Shown here: in pieces, positions 11,394-34,804 of the stretch
Layout: each line of letters begins with the position of its first letter
Position numbering within the stretch: position 1 is the first letter of the stretch
DNA from: Gnetum montanum
Taxonomy: Eukaryota > Streptophyta > Gnetopsida > Gnetales > Gnetaceae
Length of the DNA: 56,315 nucleotides
Assembly (NCBI GenBank): GCA_015680685.1
Contig: MNCI01002621.1
Coordinates: 259,650-315,964, forward strand
Direction of reading: 5' to 3'
The notes under the pieces: generated by a model
What the model was told of the DNA's origin: nothing
Database searches by the model: none
Seen by the model: only the letters and a program-made list of their open reading frames with translations
Made by a program: the position numbers and the translations under genes

Positions 11394-12249
11394 TGATAAA
11401 GTAGAAAATTTTTTAGTTATGATATTGTATCTACGATGTCGTAGATACATTATCATATAAAGGATATCACAGGGTGCATGCTAGCCTATAAAAGCAACAC
11501 TTAGGTGCACGAATCCACAATATATTTAATAACATAGTAGCAGAACTCTTTCAGTTTGTTTTTGTGATTTTAGCTTTCAATACTTAGTAGTGTGTGCTTG
11601 TAGTGTGATGTTAAGTGATTGATCGGAGTTTTTATCCAAGTGTGATGTACTTGGACGCATTACATGATTGGAAATAAAGATTGAGATTACTTTCCATCAT
11701 TGTAGCAACACTTAGTTTTATTTATGCTTTCATTTAGTTTAATGTTTATTGTTTTCATAGTTACTGATTTACTTTCAATGCACTTTACCATTACTATTGC
11801 TAAGCAAAATGAGTATGACTAATCTCAAGCACTTAAGTATAGCTATTTGGTAACCCAGTAATACTATCACTTGGCACGCCCAGTAGTGTGGTGCTTGGTA
11901 ATCTTAGTAGTAGTTGCATGAAGTCCAAGGTGTGAATAGAAGGTCAAGACCAACTGCTCATTACATAGGCTAGATTAGATTTGTTTATTGTTTCTTAGAT
12001 TTAGAAACTATTACTTTTACTTCATGTTAGCTACATGCATTATGGCCCATACAACATCATCTATCATATACCTCATCGTGAGTTAAACCATACATATTGA
12101 ATTTACCAGCTCACATGGGAAGACAACAATCACGAACTCTAACTAATTACTTGCATAATCACATTGCCTTGTCTATGGAATTCAACCATGATCATGCATG
12201 AACACTCATATCTCATATGGTTGGGTGTTGGATACTCCACCGCTCATTA
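11394..12249 (+). mobile_element. 3' LTR of element B
   Basis: 856 bp from TGATAAAGTAG, directly after the polypurine tract GGAGGGGGTA, to CCGCTCATTA. U3 contains TATTGTATCTACGATGTCG and other short palindromic pieces, followed by CTATAAAAGC (TATA) near 11486. GGAAATAAAGATTGAGATTA gives the polyadenylation region. TTGGTAACCCAGTA-type repeats follow. Sequence after 12249 no longer resembles the family. Confidence 0.85.
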
Positions 12250-15200
12250 CTATGGAATTGAAATATTTTCTTTGAATTATTATCTATAATTTCAATAATC
12301 ATTTCCTTGTACAATATTTTAGTTGTAATTAAATCTATAGGAAGGCCAATTTTATGCAAGTGTGACTATAGTTTTGTATAAACCATTGAATCATATGTTT
12401 TTGCAAAATCAATAAAAAAATAAAAACATTTTTATTAGGCATTTTTGCAAACTTCATGCACTGTTTAAGAGTAACTAGGTGATTAATTATTCAGTGATTT
12501 TGTCTAAAACCTACTTAGCACGTTGCCCTAACTTGATTAACGTTAGTCCAAAAATTAATTCTCTTTTCTAGCAAAGTGCTTAACAACTTAGCAAAAATAT
12601 TACTCATAATGATCATTCAATAATTGTTCAAATAATTTTATTCTCTTTTTTACATAACAATATAGATTTACTAGGTTTCTAATTTTGATTTAATCTTTGA
12701 TCCATTGTGGAATTTAATTAATGCCAAATTTCTCTATGAATAGCATGTCCTACCCACGGTAATAGTTTTGAATATAAACCTTGTTAATGTACAACTTTGT
12801 TAGATGCTAGCTTTTTAATACCCTCTAGGACTTCCTCAAGAGTAAATTGAAGAGGTGCTTGATGTAGGATAAATCTTCATTAATGGAAATGAGAATAAAA
12901 ATGGAAATCATTTATTACATCCTCAAACCTCATATGATATATAAGAGTAGCAATTGAAAAAAAAAAATTGATACATTCTTAATAAGTCTTGAAAACATTA
13001 TCAAGCAAGTGGTTAGCTCTTTAGCTCAATGTTTTACAAGGATTTCTAGGAAATAATTTTTTCAATTCAAGTCACACTTAAGGCACAAAGATAATGATGA
13101 GGTGAAAAAAAGACATATTCATTATCCTTTTCTACTATATCAATCTCTTGGAAAATTATCCTTGCATCTTGTCTTAACGAAGAGGTAGTGAAATCTTACA
13201 TGAGCCTAGGCAATAACAACTTTAATTTACTTTATGATTTTAATATAAATATAAATTGGATTAATCTAACATCTTATTTCAATCAATAAGTAGTGAAACC
13301 TTACAATAACTTAGATAATGGCAACTTTAAATTGCATTAAGATTTCAGTAGAAATATAAATAAGCATTTACACTATGAGTCCTTCTGAAAGATGATATTA
13401 AAAGTATAATTGTTATTTTCCTAGAGTCTATTCCCACGTGTTTTCTTTGATCATTCTTATAAGTTTATTGAATTTCAATATTAGATCTTAATCTTGAATA
13501 GTTCATATTTGAAATCATTTTTTCCTCATGAAACCATCCTTTACCTAAGTGGCATTGTAAGCTTCCATAAAAAGACATACTTTAAGTCTAAAATGCATCC
13601 TTTGATAAAATTTGATAAATTGACAAGTTATAATTTGTAGAGAAATCATATCTATGTTGAAGATGACAATAGAATAAGGTCCCTTTTGGCTAACTACAAC
13701 TTTTTTCCCAAATTCAAAATTGATAGAAAAAGTGACCACAACTAAGACAATGAGTGGTGGTGAACTCGTGGTATTGTAGGCCATGGATCGTGGTGAGATC
13801 ATGGTATGCTCATGGTCAAAGACCACAAGTCATTATTCGATCATGGCATGTTTGATAGCCAAGGACAATGACCACATGTCATGGTATGTTTGAGAGACAA
13901 GAATAATGACCACAGGTCATGGTGTAATCATGGTTGTCTTGACGACAAGTCATGATTAGGTCATGGTTGATACAAAAGGTGTCAAACTTCTACCTTTAGC
14001 TTCCTTTGCAAGGTTGTGAAGACCATGAGCCGTTATGGCATTGTATTATAATACCATGACTAATGTTGAATTATGATAAGCTAAAACATTAACTTTTTTA
14101 TTACTTTGCAACACCATGACTTGTGGTGAGGTTGTGGTGTATCATTAAGAATACCACAAGTTGTGATCAACTGGTGGTAGAGTAGGAGTGCTAAGATTAA
14201 CCCTAAAATGAAGTCATAATGGAGCACAAATAGACCTGAGCTAGTAGATGATGAAATTAGCGAATATGTAGCAATAATGACAATCCAAAATTGCTAATAT
14301 TTGAGGTCTTAGAACCACTTCAAGTGTAGAGCTGAATTTTGAACAAAACTTGCTCTACTTGTTATCAAAGGGCTCTTGGTTGGCTAAGAAACCCCTCCTT
14401 TAACTTGAACTTCTTTGAGACTTGCAATCATAGTGAATTCCACCAAGATACAATAATGGAGATTAATCTTCACATAAGATCTTCTTCTTTTTTTCTGTAG
14501 ATTGATAATAATAATGATATGAAATTGGAACAATGTTGAAAGTGATAAATCATGATGAGATGTTCAAATGCAATTGAAATAGATGAAATGACTAAAATGA
14601 AATAATATGGAAGAAAATACTGCACTTCTATTGCTTTAATCTTTAAACATATATCAATAGAGTTTACTTGAAATTCCTTAGGTTTGTGGATAGCCCATAC
14701 ATCAATTAATTAGAAATGGCCACACGGAACCTTGGGTGGTCCCAACAAGGAAGAATTTGTCATATGGGACCTTAGATCATCCCCAGGGTGAGATACATGA
14801 CATGTCGCATTGAAGGACCTGCATTTGACATTACTTTGACTACTTCTTCCCTCTCATTTTTGAAACACAAAAATTGTGTCATGTGATACATTACATCTAG
14901 ACGGGGACCAACACACATGATTCAACACAACATGGAAATAAATCCAAGTCCTACAATGGCATGAAAAATAAGATTGACATGAGGAGAGCATACATATGGT
15001 TATAAAATATTGTTAATCTACTTTTACTAATATAATATCATATGGACTTTGAACCTTAACCTTAAATTATTATAGTCATAGATGTTTTTGGACATATTTC
15101 AATTGTCTGTAGAATGTTATTGAAAGTCTTAGTCCCTTGACTTTACAACCATGTAATAAAACTAGTTGAACAAGTTGATAGTACATTTACTAATTCTTCA

Positions 15201-15990
15201 TGCAAACTATTGATTTTTTATAAAACTATATTGTTGTTGCTTGAGATAACTAATTTTTCATGTGATACCAAATTAAAGGGTATCGATGCAAAAAATCATG
15301 AGGTAAATTAGTAGTACATTAGATTATCAACAAAAGAAGATATTACAAACATAATAAGAAAAATTCTAAAGGTTTTGGGGATGCTTTTTAAGGTTTTCAT
15401 CTTTACAACTAATTATAAGAAACCTTTCATCTACGATAGGGAAAGGATCAAACCTTGTCCTTAGTTAGAAGTAGCCTTGTGGGTTTTTATTTCTTACTAA
15501 AGATACAAATAAAAAAAAGAAGAAGACAACTATTTATAAAGAAATATGTATGCAATAATCAAAAGGAATAAACAACAATGTGAGGTGATAACCTTCATAA
15601 CTTAGTCCACAAACATAGAAGGAACTAATAAAACAGGAGATAAAAAAATTGCTCAACCTTATCTAGCCTAATTCCACACATGGAAGCCTATGTTATGCTG
15701 CTCATCCCATCATGGTCTTCACCTCAACTCTATTATGATGCCTTGATACCTTATTAACTCAAGCCATTGTTATATAGATTTTATCACCAATTCTATCATC
15801 ATTGATCATACCTCAGTACCTTATAGCTCCTAACCTCCCTTATCTTCATTCATTGTGTCTAGTGATTCTTTAGAGGAAAAGATTAATTACACTCTAGCTA
15901 CAAGGAAATTCATGCCAACCGAGCACTTTGTTCCAATGCATAGGTCAAAAGTGCCTTGCAAGCTCTTCCTCTAAGATCTTACTTAGCGAG
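12250..15990. other. Gene-free intergenic DNA
   Basis: No coding region, splice-consistent exon set or element with clear ends could be recognised on either strand. The DNA is AT-rich. Apart from the repeat block at 13735-14000, I see nothing specific in it. The open frame at 13545-13826 (minus) lies over that repeat and has no protein-like features. Confidence 0.6.
13735..14000. repeat. Degenerate tandem repeat rich in CATGAC/GTCATG
   Basis: A unit of about 50-60 bp recurs with variation. Its core is AATGACCACANGTCATGGT followed by ATGTTTGANAGNCAAG. At least three copies can be followed between 13810 and 13960, and looser CCATGA/TCATGG copies extend to about 14170. The repeated core is itself a short inverted repeat (CATGACC with GGTCATG). 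Confidence 0.6.
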
Positions 15991-15996
15991 CATTGA

Positions 15997-16125
15997 CAAT
16001 GAGGTGTTAACCTAGTTGTAAGACACTTGACTTGGAAGGTCTAAGTCATAGGTTCAATTTTGACCGACAATGTTGAATTATATAAAGTTTTAATTAGACT
16101 ATATATGTTGGATGTACCTTTGTTT
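15997..16125 (+). mobile_element. tRNA-derived SINE, copy S1
   Basis: Starts CAATGAGGTGTTAACCTAG. A pol III A-box-like TTAACCTAGTTGTAAG lies near 16007 and a B-box-like ATAGGTTCAATTTTG near 16067. The body is CAATGTTGAATTATATAAAG, then TTTTAATTAGACTATATATG. The same layout and body occur at 30187 and, with changes, at 44051 and 30800 (minus). No clear target duplication was found for this copy. Confidence 0.65.
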
Positions 16126-16397
16126 CACTTATTTTGGGTTTCAACCCCCCTTGCTTGATAAGAACTTTTACAATTACAATTCTTTTTCCCCATTGCGGAT
16201 CGCCTACTGTGAATGTAGAGGAGTAAGAAATTTTTATGTTAGTGAATGTATTCAAGCATATCTTTATCGCTTAATGGTACAAAAGATACCACGTTTTATT
16301 GCACAAATATAAAATAAGTTGAAACATAGTCAACTAAGCAAAGAAGTCAGAGGCTTAGCCGTTAAGCAATGCTATTGTCGGTTGATGTTGAAAGAAT

Positions 16398-16424
16398 ACG
16401 TGGCTTGAAAAAACCTTACGTGGC
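16398..16424. promoter_or_regulatory. Paired ACGTGGC (G-box/ABRE-like) motifs upstream of the kinase gene
   Basis: ACGTGGC occurs at 16398-16404 and again at 16418-16424, exactly 20 bp apart. This core is bound by plant bZIP factors in abscisic-acid and stress responses. The pair is about 830 bp upstream of the kinase ATG. Whether it belongs to that promoter is inference. The stretch 16425-17250 otherwise holds the presumed promoter and 5' UTR, with no assignable TATA box. Confidence 0.3.
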
Positions 16425-17250
16425 TACACAATGATCATAAATCACTAGATATGATCCCCTTATTCATTTTTCAAATTGAACGAAAGAAATATCCCACGTA
16501 AGGCTTGTGGTTTGTCTTCCAGCTGTTGCCGCCCCTACCAGTGGCTGTATTTTTTTTCAAAGAAAATAATATCCAATCAATAGCTTCCGTGTGGCCTGAA
16601 TCATCCTGTTTCTTTTGAACGTACGAAAAAGGATTCAAACCCGCATGGCACCAAAATAAAATGAGATGGAACCCTGGACTGGTTTTGATTTTCAGGATGA
16701 ATGACAGGTAGCTAGGCCAGCAATGAAATTTTGTTCGCTTTCAGCTCTGTAGCAACAACGCGAATCAGCACAGCGACAGCAATAAATAATAATAAAGGAT
16801 GGCAAGCAGCTGCAGATACGTACGTGAGAATACGCAATTTCACGTTTTGTTGTCCGCGACTTGGTTCAGCGCTGATGATGTGACGATGTCATGAAACGCA
16901 GCCAATCCAGATAATCAAAGCGCGCTATCAAACTTTTCGCATCAATTTGATGACAGCGAAAAACGTGCAAGATACCTGAAGATTCTTCGTATTTGCTGGT
17001 GTGAGAGTATTTTATTTGTTGATTGATTCCAAAGGAACGGTCTTCTTAGCAAGTCACACGAAAAAATACATCATTTTCTTTTGATTTCCACGGCAACGTT
17101 CTGTACCTTGTAGCCTTGTGAGCTGTGAAGAGATACAAGCCTTTGTTCAGTTCTGTGAATCGAATTTTTGTCATCTCTGATCTTTATCAAGTCTTTCATT
17201 CTGCCTTGGTTGCTGCGGAGTTGAGTGTTTTTAGTTCGTCTGCAATCAAA

Positions 17251-29031
<11,781 letters not shown>

Positions 29032-29937
29032 TCTGATGCTGAGTTCTTTGATACAGATGCGTCTCGTGGTTATATCGTGACAGCAGAGTAGTCATGGGAG
29101 TTTGCTTTCAGTTTGTACAATTTGCCCCATACGAAGTTTGTATCATAACGCTTCTTGCAACTTAGGGATTACAGTACATTGTGTTGATTTATCATAATCT
29201 AGTCAAGTAATCATTTAGAAGTTCAAACATGTGATACATATGCATCTCCTATTAGGGATAATATACCAGCTGATTTAAAAGACCACCATCCTGGTTAGCC
29301 GTCAGAGTGCCCTAGTTGAAGAGGAAATGAATGTTAGGAAGTCTGCAATGTGAGTCTGTTTCAGCAGTAGATTATGAATTCTAAAGCAAAGCACATTTAA
29401 AAAATAATATGAAATTTTCCTGCGGGAAAAAATATTGTGATTTTATTATTAATAGATTCATCATTTTACGCATCAAAAAACTATGAATTGTTTTATTTTA
29501 CGCAACTTACCATTTTTTTTTTCTGGTTGAATGCTAAATTATTTCAAGTGAAGATTTCCAGAAGTTTTCCGTTAACCTAGGCATGCTTCTTCTACAGAAC
29601 AAGACGCATGATCAAATATGTTATCGGTAGCTCTTACATAACTGCTAAAGGAGAAGTTTGTTAGCTCTATCTCATGTAGATAATTGTAGACATTGTTTCG
29701 TATTTTTAACATCATGTACGATTGTTACAAGAAATTGAGGTGTCCCAACAGAATCTGGAAGAAATCGCGATGGCTCGATCATAGTTCGAAGGTGTAGTGC
29801 TTGTGTTGATGAACCAACACAATTACAATTTGAAACATTACTTCATTGGCAATACTATAAGATTTAATTAAATGTTGAGAAATGCGGCATTAGAATTCAG
29901 CTGTATTTTATCTTGGGTTTATATATATTTTCATTTT

Positions 29938-30175
29938 CATGTAATGAAGTGTGATGGTTGAAAATGAAGTAAATTTTATACATATGCAACCGCTATAGTA
30001 TAATATTGATTATGATATGGTATCCTTAGCCAAGATCCTAAGAAGTTTACCAACATTATGCTATATTGTATTTTTTTAATATATTCTTTTTTGTTTTATG
30101 TAATGAAGTGTGATCATTAAAAATGAAAGTAAATTGTAGACAGCCTTAACATCTATAGTATAATATTGATAAGAT
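29938..30175. repeat. Two-copy direct repeat, 160-bp spacing, downstream of the kinase gene
   Basis: ATGTAATGAAGTGTGATGGT, then TGAAAATGAAGTAAATTTTA at about 29939 recurs at about 30099 as ATGTAATGAAGTGTGATCAT, then TAAAAATGAAAGTAAATTGT. Each is followed by CTATAGTATAATATTGAT. Confidence 0.7.
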
Positions 30176-30186
30176 CTTGATAATAA

Positions 30187-30310
30187 CAATGAAGGGTTAG
30201 TGTATTGGTAAGACTCTTGATTTTTTGAAAGTTTAAAGTTATGGGTTTGATTCTTGTGGGCAATGTTGAGTTATAAAGTTTTAATTGGACTAGATATCTT
30301 GATGTGTAAG
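30187..30310 (+). mobile_element. tRNA-derived SINE, copy S2
   Basis: CAATGAAGGGTTAGTGTATT, then GGTAAGACTC (A-box region), ATGGGTTTGATTC (B-box) and the body CAATGTTGAGTTATAAAGTT, then TTAATTGGACTAGATATCTT and GATGTGTAAGTA. It is closely parallel to copy S1 at 15997. Confidence 0.65.
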
Positions 30311-30462
30311 TAGAACCATAATTTGAAATTTTATTTTATGCAAAGATTATATTATTTTTATAATTTTAATATTTTTATGTATTTTTCAATATAACAATAA
30401 AATAATAAATAAATTTTGCATAACATTTACACTTTAAAAGCAAGATTCATACCTTTGCATCC

Positions 30463-30580
30463 CAATTGTTTATGGGATAGGTGTAACATGGGAATTAAAC
30501 ATACAAACCATATTGCAATCACAATTGTTTATGGTATAGGTGTAACATGGGAATTAAACACACAAACCATATTGCAATCC
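30463..30580. repeat. 59-bp tandem duplication
   Basis: CAATTGTTTATGGGATAGGT, then GTAACATGGGAATTAAACAT recurs 59 bp later from 30522 with only a few changes (GGGATAGG to GGTATAGG, ACATACAAACC to ACACACAAACC). Confidence 0.9.
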
Positions 30581-30794
30581 CTCCTTAGATAAGTACTACA
30601 CCAATAAAAGCAATAAAATCTCTTCAATCATGCTATTGATGGCTCAACATTATTCCAGATAGCTATGGCCTCCTTTGGCAAGCTGAAATGGTTGCAAGCT
30701 TCACATGATCAAGATAATCTAACTAAAAATTTATATTAATTATAATTTCTATATTTAATAAATAAATTTCTATTAAAATTTTTTAAATATCTAA

Positions 30795-30905
30795 AATAAG
30801 TGAAACATAGGTATACCCTAAGATTGATAGAAGTTTATAACTGATTTGAATTTGTGACTTGGAGTTACCAAGCCAAGCCAAAACCCATATGACTAGGCTA
30901 ACATT
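30795..30905 (-). mobile_element. tRNA-derived SINE, copy S4 (minus strand)
   Basis: On the minus strand it reads TGTTAGCCTAGTCATATGGG, then TTTTGGCTTGGCTTGGTAAC, CCAAGTCACAAATTCAAATC and a tail ending TATACCTATGTTTCAC. This is the A-box/B-box layout of copies S1-S3. The tail matches that of S1 (GTACCTTTGTTTCAC). Confidence 0.55.
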
Positions 30906-31567
30906 AGTTCAGTACTAATCTTAGAGTATATTTCAAGTAGCATTATAATGATTAGTCAACACAACTTATAGCACAACATTGCCTATAAGAATTGAACCTA
31001 TAATTTAAAATTTCCAAATCAAAAGTCTTATCGTGATTTGACTTTGCCAAATACAATAATAAAATTTCAAAAAAATGACTAAAAATACTCACGTTGTGAA
31101 ATGGGATAAAATTTCCAACTCTGAACATAAATGACATGTAGCACCTACATGACAATAGTATGAAACATAACTACTATCATGAATGCATTTCATTTCATAA
31201 ATACAATAGCACTGGCATGGAACATGACTCCTATCAGCTACAAGAATACATTTGGTTTCATGACTCACTGGTATAACAGCATCGGTTTTTCAAAGCTTCA
31301 CTAAATTTTGTGACAAACATATTGCTTTGTCAAGAGTTGCTATCTTGCCTCGTATCAGAAATCTTGTGAGTCTGTATCAGCGAAAACATTATATTCCTGT
31401 ACAGTTAAACCTACTTTTAACCAAATGCAAATGCAAATGTTGCTGGTGCCCCACAATTTCTCTGGGGAATGCGCCATCTCAGGGTTAAAACTTAAAAGTG
31501 AAGAAAAGAAAAGAAAGCGTCATCAAATCAAAGTTAAAAGAAAGAAAGAAAGCGTCATCAAATCAAA

Positions 31568-32670
31568 TCAAATGGGATGCACAGTAGTCTTGAACACCAG
31601 AATGTGGAGATTATCTTGGTCATGCATACAGAAATACAGCAATCCACCGGGCGAATGCGTTACCAGAGACCCAAAACTGGTTCCCACTATGCAATGCCAC
31701 GCCGGACCATACCATCTGTCGAACTCCTGAAAAGAAAAAGATTTTTTAGAAAAAGAAAACACACAACAGCAACATCAAAACCATGGAGAAGAATAAAAGA
31801 TTGGATGCAAAAGACTGGAGTTTTATTGCACACAGTGGAAATGTTATGAGTTTTGAGAATATCATTTAAAAAATGTGCTCGATCATATTCAAGAACAAAT
31901 CAATCAAATTAACATCAAAATCATTAATATAATAAAAGATTTTATGCTTGCATACGGTGGAAATGTTACGAATTTTGCAAATATCATTGAAAAAATGATA
32001 AATCAATCAAATTTGTACTAATAGGCGATGGAAATCATTGCAACATCGAAACAATTAATATAATAAAAGATGCTATGCAAGCTAGTGAAGTAGTTCTATT
32101 GCATAGAGTGGAAATGTTACGAGTTCTAAAAGTATCATTGAGAAAAACGTGCTCCATCACATTTAAGAACAAAATCGATCAAATCAAATCTGTAGTAATA
32201 TGTGATGCAAATCACTGTAACATTGAACATATGCACTCAATTATGATGAAACCAACCTTTTTGATGGAGGTTGCAATCATACGAAATCGGGATCGAGGAG
32301 GATATTGGTAATCACTACAACATCTCAGAGCCTGAGCCGCAACTTCCAGAGCCCGTTCTTGGGCCGTCTGCGGAACCAACACCATCGTCCATCTCACACG
32401 TTCATGGTGCATCTCCGTCTGAGCTTCTTCTGTTTCAGTTGTGTTGGTATTGTGAGGTCTGAATCTACTCCTGTTGTTACCATTGTTGTTACCTATTGTA
32501 TTGTTATAAGTTGTTATATTGTTAACTCTGTCCAATGGACATTCAATCCTTTTCTTTGGACTCTCTGTATTCTTTCGCCACCGCTGCGACTTGCCTGGGG
32601 TTGTTTTCGGTGGTGGTGGAAACATTAGAATGTCGCCGAGCTCATTGGCGCATACCTCTGCAAAATCCAT
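31568..32670 (-). CDS. LC8-type dynein light chain, two exons, complete
   Basis: Exon 1 is 32670-32257 (138 codons) and exon 2 is 31726-31568 (52 codons plus TGA), giving 190 residues. The intron begins AAG|GTTGGT and ends TTTTCAG|GAG in phase 0. The C-terminal half is a dynein light chain type 1 (LC8) domain: QERALEVAAQALRCC, FRMIATSIKK|EFDRWYGP, then WHCIVGTSFGSLVTHSPGG and LYFCMHDQDNLHILVFKTTV. The family signature WHCIVG-FGS-VTH and the final ILVFK strand are intact. LC8 proteins are small dimeric hubs that bind short peptides in many partners and are not limited to dynein motors. The N-terminal 95 or so residues are an extension found in plant forms, with PPPPKTTPGK, basic stretches and an Asn-rich part, and are likely disordered. 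The start is the only in-frame ATG before the domain. The gene is convergent with the kinase gene. Confidence 0.93.
31795..32235. repeat. Three-copy degenerate tandem repeat inside the dynein light chain intron
   Basis: A unit of about 130-140 bp recurs three times. Landmarks are GTGGAAATGTTACGAGTTTT, then ATATCATTGAAAAAATG, and AATATAATAAAAGATG. Copies start near 31838, 31968 and 32109, and the intervening AATCAATCAAATT and GATGGAAATCATTGCAACAT parts are also shared. The array fills most of the 530-bp intron. Confidence 0.75.
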
Positions 32671-33529
32671 GCCGGCCGTTAATGGAAAACAAATGCAACA
32701 ACGTCTAGATCGATGGATCGGTGATTTGAGACAGCGGGTATTTGCCAGAGCCGAGTTTAATTATGAAGCGTGGAGATGACGACAAAGTCCAGAACAGTAG
32801 CATTCAAATTTAGGAATTCGGGTGCAGTGTCGAATGCAGCAACGCGATTTGACGCAACCGTCCGAAAAAGTCTCGCAAATTGCGTGGGGGCAGCCGTCGA
32901 TACGGATGTATTCTGCATTTATGCGTGTGAATTGTTGGGTACACGATTGTTCCCTGTTTTTTCAAATCGGGCTGCAGAAGAAACTAAATCAAGATCGGAT
33001 TGTTGTAGACGTGCAGTAAATAGAAAAGCAGAGGAAAAACTTGCTCCGTATGTTGCGATTGGATAGGCGAAGGCGAAGCAAATTTGCACTGCAACTCTGA
33101 TCAGCTTTGCGATGTGACATCGCGTTGATAAAGATGGTACTGCAAATTTGTACTGACTGACTGACCGGGGAGTTTGGTCAAGCAAGGAAGCGTAATCTGC
33201 GGTTGTTTGCCTACAAATCCGCCATTTGCATTCAATGGATGGGGATGCGATTCCATTCTTTTGTGTTTGTTGTGTTGCTTAATCACGTACGCTTCCATCT
33301 TGATTGGATTTCAGCTTTTAATGTTGCAGCAAACAGATTTACTGATAGCTTTTAAAAAGGTTGTGATATTATAATTTGGTAATTAGAGCAGGATAAATCA
33401 AATAGCTAGAAGTTAGTAATGCGCTCCGTGAAATAAGTTGAAGAAAAAGATACATATATGGCGTAAGCATGGTCAAAATTCACGCAAGAACACTCGTGCA
33501 TGTGTTGGAACATTTGTGCTAATGCGATT
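32671..33529. other. Upstream region of the dynein light chain gene
   Basis: This stretch lies between the ATG of the minus-strand dynein light chain gene and the target site of element K. It is less AT-rich than the surroundings, as expected of a promoter/5' UTR. I see no TATA box I would commit to, and the small open frames on both strands have no recognisable protein features. Confidence 0.5.
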
Positions 33530-33534
33530 ATTAT

Positions 33535-34096
33535 TGTAACAACGTTGGCCCCGAACACGTTGTTCGGCACCCCAAGAGTTTCCCAAGGAGATTTGAATCC
33601 GGACAAAACTCAAGAGGAATACGCCTCAGCAATCAACAAGCTTGAAACACATACCAACAAACAACGTGTTAGCGTTAGCATGTCTCTTGAGAGGTGTTTC
33701 ATAAACAACATTCGCGATACGCTAACAAGCTAGATAGCACTCCCTTGCTCCACTCACATGGACACCACGGGGACTACCAACTGAACCCTCCAGATTCATC
33801 ACTGCGTGCTAGTAGTTGGTGTTGTGCTTCAAGGAGCGCACACAAACATCCCATAGCACGTCCCATGACACCCGGTAAAAACACCCCAACGCAGAGTTGA
33901 ACTACGCAACCCTCCCAGGCAAGGTCCTACCGAGTGGGGTAATGAGGTAGGTCGTAGCCTTCTCCTACTAATGCATGGAACTACCATGTCAGTATGGTTC
34001 CGAAGACACAAGGAGCGGAGGACCCCTTGTGCCCCCACGGCCCCCGAACCGTGGGGGAGGTAGCAGGCTACCAACAACCCTGCTACCTCTCTCACA
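33535..34096 (-). repeat. 3' LTR of element K
   Basis: On the plus strand it runs from TGTAACAACGTTGGCC to CTACCTCTCTCACA, 562 bp. It is directly followed by ATCCTCCCCTGCTT (34097-34110), the complement of a polypurine tract. Confidence 0.95.
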
Positions 34097-34804
34097 ATCC
34101 TCCCCTGCTTAAAATGAGCAACGACCTCGGAGTATGGCTTAGGTAACTTGCAAGGTTGCTACATCAAAACCAAGGGAGGATTCCGTCAATTCCAGGGAAG
34201 TACGCCCATGTTATTCTAAGTCAAATTCGAAGGGATTTTTGGTTCTAGAAGGTCCAATTGCTAGGGCCTAAGGTTGTAAAGCATTTTTGTTGAACTCAAC
34301 CGTCTTCCTAGGATCCAGACTCATCCTAGCATTTGACACCCAAGTCAAGAGCATCACTCCTCAAGACTTGAACTGTCCATCCTTCCATACCTGGCCTAAA
34401 ATTCTAGGCTATGGGAGGACATCAAGTGGTCTATCATTGCAACATGATAGAATGCACCGACCTAGGGATCCATGAGTTCTAGGGCATCCCCTGACTCGTT
34501 TGATCCAAAGATCTAGGGATCTTAAGTTCAACACTCTTTGAATCTTAAGCCCCATTGCCTATAGAGAACTTCGAATGGCTCCAGGCATCTTCCTCCCCTA
34601 TTTGAGGTCGACTCCCATAGGAATTCGCTTTCGAATCCTATAAGGCACCACATGTTGCACCTCTTCTGATTTTTTTTTCCACATGGAAGGTTTCTCCATC
34701 CATCATCGGAGCAGCCAAGGTGGGAGGTCGATTGCTTCCTCTCTACAGAAGTCCAGGATCAAGTTTTCCTAGGACCTTAAGCGCTCCAGTGATTCTCAAC
34801 TATC

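Noticed and set aside
13735-14170. CRISPR-like array of short palindromic repeats
   Set aside because: Units vary, there are no uniform spacers, and the DNA is plant nuclear.
16330-16390. Further SINE copy near AGAGGCTTAGCCGTTAAGC
   Set aside because: Only an A-box-like fragment is visible; there is no B-box or shared body.
17125-17250. Upstream extension of the kinase reading frame by 42 codons
   Set aside because: The frame begins with GTG, there is no in-frame ATG before 17251, and the 384-residue product from 17251 fits the family length.
32271-32779. Overlapping plus-strand open frames
   Set aside because: They are opposite-strand shadows of dynein light chain exon 1 and its upstream region, with no motifs of their own.
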